In this document: in pieces, positions 61,718-64,000 of the stretch
Numbering within the stretch: position 1 is the first letter of the stretch
Layout: each line of letters opens with the position of its first letter
Assembly: GCA_963850195.1 (NCBI GenBank)
Contig: CAWKKD010000006.1
Coordinates: 248,001-312,000 of the forward strand
Source of the DNA: Actinoallomurus sp963850195
GTDB lineage: Bacteria; Actinomycetota; Actinomycetes; Streptosporangiales; Streptosporangiaceae
Direction of reading: 5' to 3'
DNA length: 64,000 nucleotides
Notes under the pieces: model-generated
What the model was told of the DNA's origin: nothing
The model's input: only the letters and a program-made list of their open reading frames with translations
The model's database searches: none
Position numbers and translations under genes: made by a program

Positions 61718-62035
61718 ATGCGCAGGCGACCGAGCATCTGTGACGCATGTGCTCGTCTACAGAAAAGGTCCAACCCGGGAGCGGTGAGCACGCTCGACCT
61801 GGTGATCCCCTTCTGCGAGGCGTTCCCAGAGCGGGTCCCTCGGGAGATCTACACCGGACAGTTCGACCATCGTGCGCCATATCCGGGCGACAACGGCATC
61901 CGGTTCGAGCTGCGCGCCGGCGGCGAGAACACCTTGCAGTCGTACGAGCGCAGCGTCCAGCTCCGCCGCGAGCTCGAAATGCGCGATCGGGAGAGTGGGA
62001 TGCGCTCAAAGAGCGATACGGCTCGCGACAAGTGA
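61718..62035 (+). CDS. Small CxxC protein fused to a frameshifted ybaB tail
   Basis: 105 residues. The first 85 match a small conserved actinobacterial type I remember near toxin loci: SICDACARL, PFCEAFPERVPREIYTGQFDH and PGDNGIRFELRAGGE (each a characteristic part). The C-terminal 12 codons (GMRSKSDTARDK) are homologous DNA to the 3' end of the YbaB-like gene (51893-51930), read in another frame until a two-base deletion restores the RDK-stop ending. The true C-terminus has therefore been replaced. AGGGAG precedes the ATG. Possibly still made. Confidence 0.55.
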   Translation: MRRRPSICDACARLQKRSNPGAVSTLDLVIPFCEAFPERVPREIYTGQFDHRAPYPGDNGIRFELRAGGENTLQSYERSVQLRRELEMRDRESGMRSKSDTARDK

Positions 62036-62050
62036 TGGAGCGGCGTGCCA

Positions 62051-62209
62051 ATGAACAGTGACGAACTGCGGATGAGGCCAGACCGGGGAGTCGCCGATCT
62101 GGTCACCGGGTTGCGGACGCTCGACTGGGCGTGGCGGCCCGACGAGGTCGACGGTGTGATCCGGCTGTTCGGCTGGGAAGCCTCTATCGGGGCGCGCGCA
62201 ACGACATGA
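62051..62209 (+). pseudogene. Chimeric remnant: WXG-type start joined to DUF6301-like N-terminus
   Basis: 52-codon frame. Its first bases (MNSDELRM) match the start of the WXG100-like gene at 51946 (SGDELRV). The following LVTGLRTLDWAWRPDEVDGV resembles the N-terminus of DUF6301 proteins, then TGA ends it soon after. Neither parent gene is complete, so this is a decayed and recombined copy of a toxin-locus segment. The stop overlaps the start of the next gene. Confidence 0.5.
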
Positions 62210-62922
62210 TCGAAAACGATCTCGGGCCCGGGTACGTCGAGCGCTTGTACGCGGTGTTCGGGCGGGTGCCGCGGCCGGAGCGGGTGGAGCGGGTGGAGGG
62301 GTGTCCGCACTGCGTGGCGCCGGACGAGGATCGGCCCCTGCTGGAGGGGCCGGTACGGTCGCTCGAGCCCGCCGTTCTCGCGCGTTATGCGGCCAAGGCG
62401 CTGACCACGTGGGGCGACGTCGCGGAGTTCCGCTACTTCCTGCCGCGCCTGGTGGAGTGCGCCGCCGCCGACGCGTTCGTCCACCGCGATCCGCAGATCG
62501 TCTTCGGCAAGCTCGCAGCGGCGGGCTGGCGTGAGTGGCCGGCGGAGGAGCGGGCGGCCGTGACGGAGTTCCTCACCGCCTGGTGGGACGCCACGCTGGC
62601 GCGCCATCCCGTACGGCCGGACGCCGCCACCGTTCTGTGCTGCCTGGCCGCGACCGGCGCCGACCTGGATCCCTTCCTGGATCGGTGGGCCGCGCTGGAC
62701 ACGCTCGCGGCAGTACGCCACCTGCACGTGTTCGTGTACGAGGAGGTGCGCTGGACGGCCCGGGTACGGCTGGGCGGCTTCTGGGACGTACGCGGCGCGG
62801 AGCGGGTCCTCGCCTGGCTGACCGGAGGGGCCGCGGCGGAGGCCGTACGGCGGGCGTTCGAGGTCGAGACGGGTGAAGAGGCGCTCGAGCTCCTTGCCGA
62901 CCTGGATCCGATGCCGGCGTGA
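62206..62922 (+). CDS. Hypothetical protein with GCPHC motif
   Basis: 238 residues, helical, no known domain I can name. Near the N-terminus YVERLYAVFGRVPRPERVERVEGCPHC carries a possible zinc pair (G-C-P-H-C). Later come FRYFLPRLVECAAADAF and WWDATLARHP. I recall proteins of this length and motif order as an uncharacterised family in actinobacteria. The ATG at 62206 overlaps the remnant's stop; no clear ribosome site. The N-terminus may have been altered by the adjoining rearrangement. Confidence 0.65.
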   Translation: MIENDLGPGYVERLYAVFGRVPRPERVERVEGCPHCVAPDEDRPLLEGPVRSLEPAVLARYAAKALTTWGDVAEFRYFLPRLVECAAADAFVHRDPQIVFGKLAAAGWREWPAEERAAVTEFLTAWWDATLARHPVRPDAATVLCCLAATGADLDPFLDRWAALDTLAAVRHLHVFVYEEVRWTARVRLGGFWDVRGAERVLAWLTGGAAAEAVRRAFEVETGEEALELLADLDPMPA

Positions 62923-62974
62923 TCGCAGTGAAACGGGGCCGGGCGTACCGGCCGCGGCACTAGGGTGGGCGACC

Positions 62975-63634
62975 GTGCGTCTCGTCATCGCCCGCTGCAG
63001 CGTCGACTACGTCGGCAAGCTGACCGCCCACCTGCCCATGGCCACTCGGCTGATCCTCCTCAAGGCCGACAAGTCGGTGTCGATCCACGCCGACGACCGC
63101 GCGTTCAAGCCGCTCAACTGGATGAACCCGCCGTGCAGCCTGAAGGAGGAAGAGGGCAAGTGGACCGTCACCCAAGGCAAGTCCGGTGAACGGCTGATCC
63201 TCACGATCGAGGAGATCCTCCACGATTCCAGCCACGAGCTGGGCATCGACCCGGGCCTGCAGAAGGACGGCGTCGAGGCGCACCTGCAGGAGCTGCTCGC
63301 CGAGCACATCACGACGCTGGGCGCGGGCTGGAGGCTGATCCGCCGCGAGTACATGACCGCCATCGGGCCGGTCGACATCCTGTGCCGCGACGAGTCGAGC
63401 GCGACGGTCGCGATCGAGATCAAGCGGCGCGGCGAGATCGACGGCGTCGAGCAGCTGACCCGCTACCTCGAGCTGCTCAACCGGGATCCGCTGCTCGCCC
63501 CGGTGAAGGGTGTCTTCGCGGCACAGGAGATCAAGCCGCAGGCGCGGGTGCTCGCCGAGGACCGCGGCATCGGCTGCGTCACGCTCGACTACGACGCCCT
63601 GCGCGGCATCGAGCGCGACGACACCCTTTTCTAG
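62975..63634 (+). CDS. nucS: Mismatch-specific endonuclease NucS
   Basis: 219-residue endonuclease that starts non-canonical mismatch repair in actinobacteria lacking MutS/L. It opens with RLVIARCSVDYVGKLTAHLP, has the dimerisation domain, and its RecB-like nuclease core shows GPVDILCRDES and AIEIKRRGEIDGVEQLTRY (D...E-I-K). It ends in DDTLF, a beta-clamp-binding tail type. GTG start at 62975. It matches the family in length. Confidence 0.95.
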   Translation: MRLVIARCSVDYVGKLTAHLPMATRLILLKADKSVSIHADDRAFKPLNWMNPPCSLKEEEGKWTVTQGKSGERLILTIEEILHDSSHELGIDPGLQKDGVEAHLQELLAEHITTLGAGWRLIRREYMTAIGPVDILCRDESSATVAIEIKRRGEIDGVEQLTRYLELLNRDPLLAPVKGVFAAQEIKPQARVLAEDRGIGCVTLDYDALRGIERDDTLF

Positions 63635-63660
63635 GAAATACCTGACAGCAGGTGGCAGGT

Positions 63661-64000
63661 ATGGCCGCGAGCATTGCGGCCATGCACACCGAAGGCAGCT
63701 TCATCCTCGACACCTGGGACGCCCGCACGCCGTACGACGAGCGTGAGGGTACGGTCCTGACCCCCGTCCACGTGGACAAGACGTTCACCGGCGGGCTCGC
63801 CGGCGCCAGCCTCGCCGAACTCATCACGGTGGCGACCGACGCGGGCCCGGTCGCGTACGTCGGCATCGAGCGGTTCGAGGGCACCCTCGACGGCCGCAAG
63901 GGCGGCTTCGTCCTCCGGCACGCCGCCGGTGGCCGCGCCGGCAAGCCCTGGATGACCTGGCAGATCGTCGAGGGCACCGGCAGCGGCGACCTGACCGGCA
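63661..64000 (+). CDS. DUF3224 domain protein (partial, runs off the window)
   Basis: Open frame of 113 codons continuing past the window end. It reads FILDTWDARTPYDEREG, then VDKTFTGGLAGAS and YVGIERFEGTLDGRKGGFVL, the pattern of the small beta-barrel DUF3224 family (allene-oxide-cyclase-like). The first ATG at 63661 has AGGTGG upstream; an alternative ATG is at 63682. Role unknown. Confidence 0.82.
   Translation, partial: MAASIAAMHTEGSFILDTWDARTPYDEREGTVLTPVHVDKTFTGGLAGASLAELITVATDAGPVAYVGIERFEGTLDGRKGGFVLRHAAGGRAGKPWMTWQIVEGTGSGDLTG

Noticed and set aside
1..64000. tRNA, rRNA, CRISPR array or insertion sequence
   Set aside because: I saw no cloverleaf-type T-loop/anticodon pattern, no spacer-repeat array and no transposase motif; a tRNA or Rfam scan was not possible here.

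Overview
The window is very GC-rich, codes densely on both strands, prefers G or C in third codon positions, uses many GTG starts and carries actinobacteria-restricted genes: mec-cysO-cysM sulfur transfer, the NucS mismatch endonuclease, a mycothiol-type maleylpyruvate isomerase, MEDS/STAS anti-sigma regulators, DUF3039 and a Scy-like DivIVA protein next to methylmalonyl-CoA epimerase. It is a filamentous actinomycete chromosome, plausibly of the Streptosporangiales/Thermomonosporaceae. That placement is inferred from gene content only.

Layout. 0-8.9 kb: a DUF3060 lipoprotein, an MFS exporter with a coupled TetR regulator, three paralogous secreted S53 (sedolisin) serine proteases, a short-chain dehydrogenase and an unknown protein. 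8.9-13.8 kb: a complete alkanesulfonate operon (ssuC-ssuB-ssuA-ssuD plus two flavin reductases), headed by an apparently leaderless Cys-type leader peptide. 13.9-18.9 kb: two coupled MEDS regulators (STAS and kinase fusions), a membrane-anchored L7/L12-like protein, an MDMPI enzyme, a 0.9-kb stretch without a credible gene, and a LysR regulator. 18.98-28.3 kb: a conserved actinobacterial housekeeping block (rdgB, rph, MBL hydrolase, murI, thioesterase, cysM, cysO, mec, DUF2017, clpS), divergent from pncB, pncA and gntK. 28.3-37.9 kb: SF2 helicase, M43-like metalloprotease, DUF3039, YqgE, an LPXTG surface protein, ACT-malic enzyme, a thioredoxin-TPR protein, isobutyryl-CoA mutase large subunit and a MarR regulator with a perfect palindromic operator candidate. 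38.1-43.4 kb: a degenerate ABC ATPase with its membrane partner, DUF2127, DUF4230 and DUF2156 membrane proteins. 43.4-51.2 kb: meaB, thiolase and mce (acyl-CoA/B12 metabolism), the polarity coiled-coil protein, an AI-2E-type transporter and two hydrolases.

51.5-62.2 kb is an accessory region: a type VII-style polymorphic toxin locus. It runs YbaB-like protein, WXG100-like protein, a 1617-residue CpnT-like toxin and an overlapping immunity gene, followed by a SUKH protein and a second YezG-like protein. The toxin has an N-terminal WXG-like export domain, a transmembrane stretch, a 600-residue low-complexity linker, a putative C80-like self-processing cysteine protease, beta-repeat modules and a C-terminal DGGH nuclease domain. 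Beyond an intervening 3-hydroxyacyl-CoA dehydrogenase gene lie broken copies of the same kind of locus: a frameshifted ybaB 3' end, a WXG-type start and a truncated DUF6301 N-terminus. The window closes with an unknown protein, nucS and the start of a DUF3224 gene.

Genes that work together: the ssu operon with the cysM-cysO-mec set (sulfur scavenging and cysteine synthesis), each with a small Cys-containing ORF placed like a leader peptide; icmA, meaB, mce and thiolase in branched-chain and propionate acyl-CoA metabolism; pncB and pncA in NAD salvage; and the toxin-immunity cassette.
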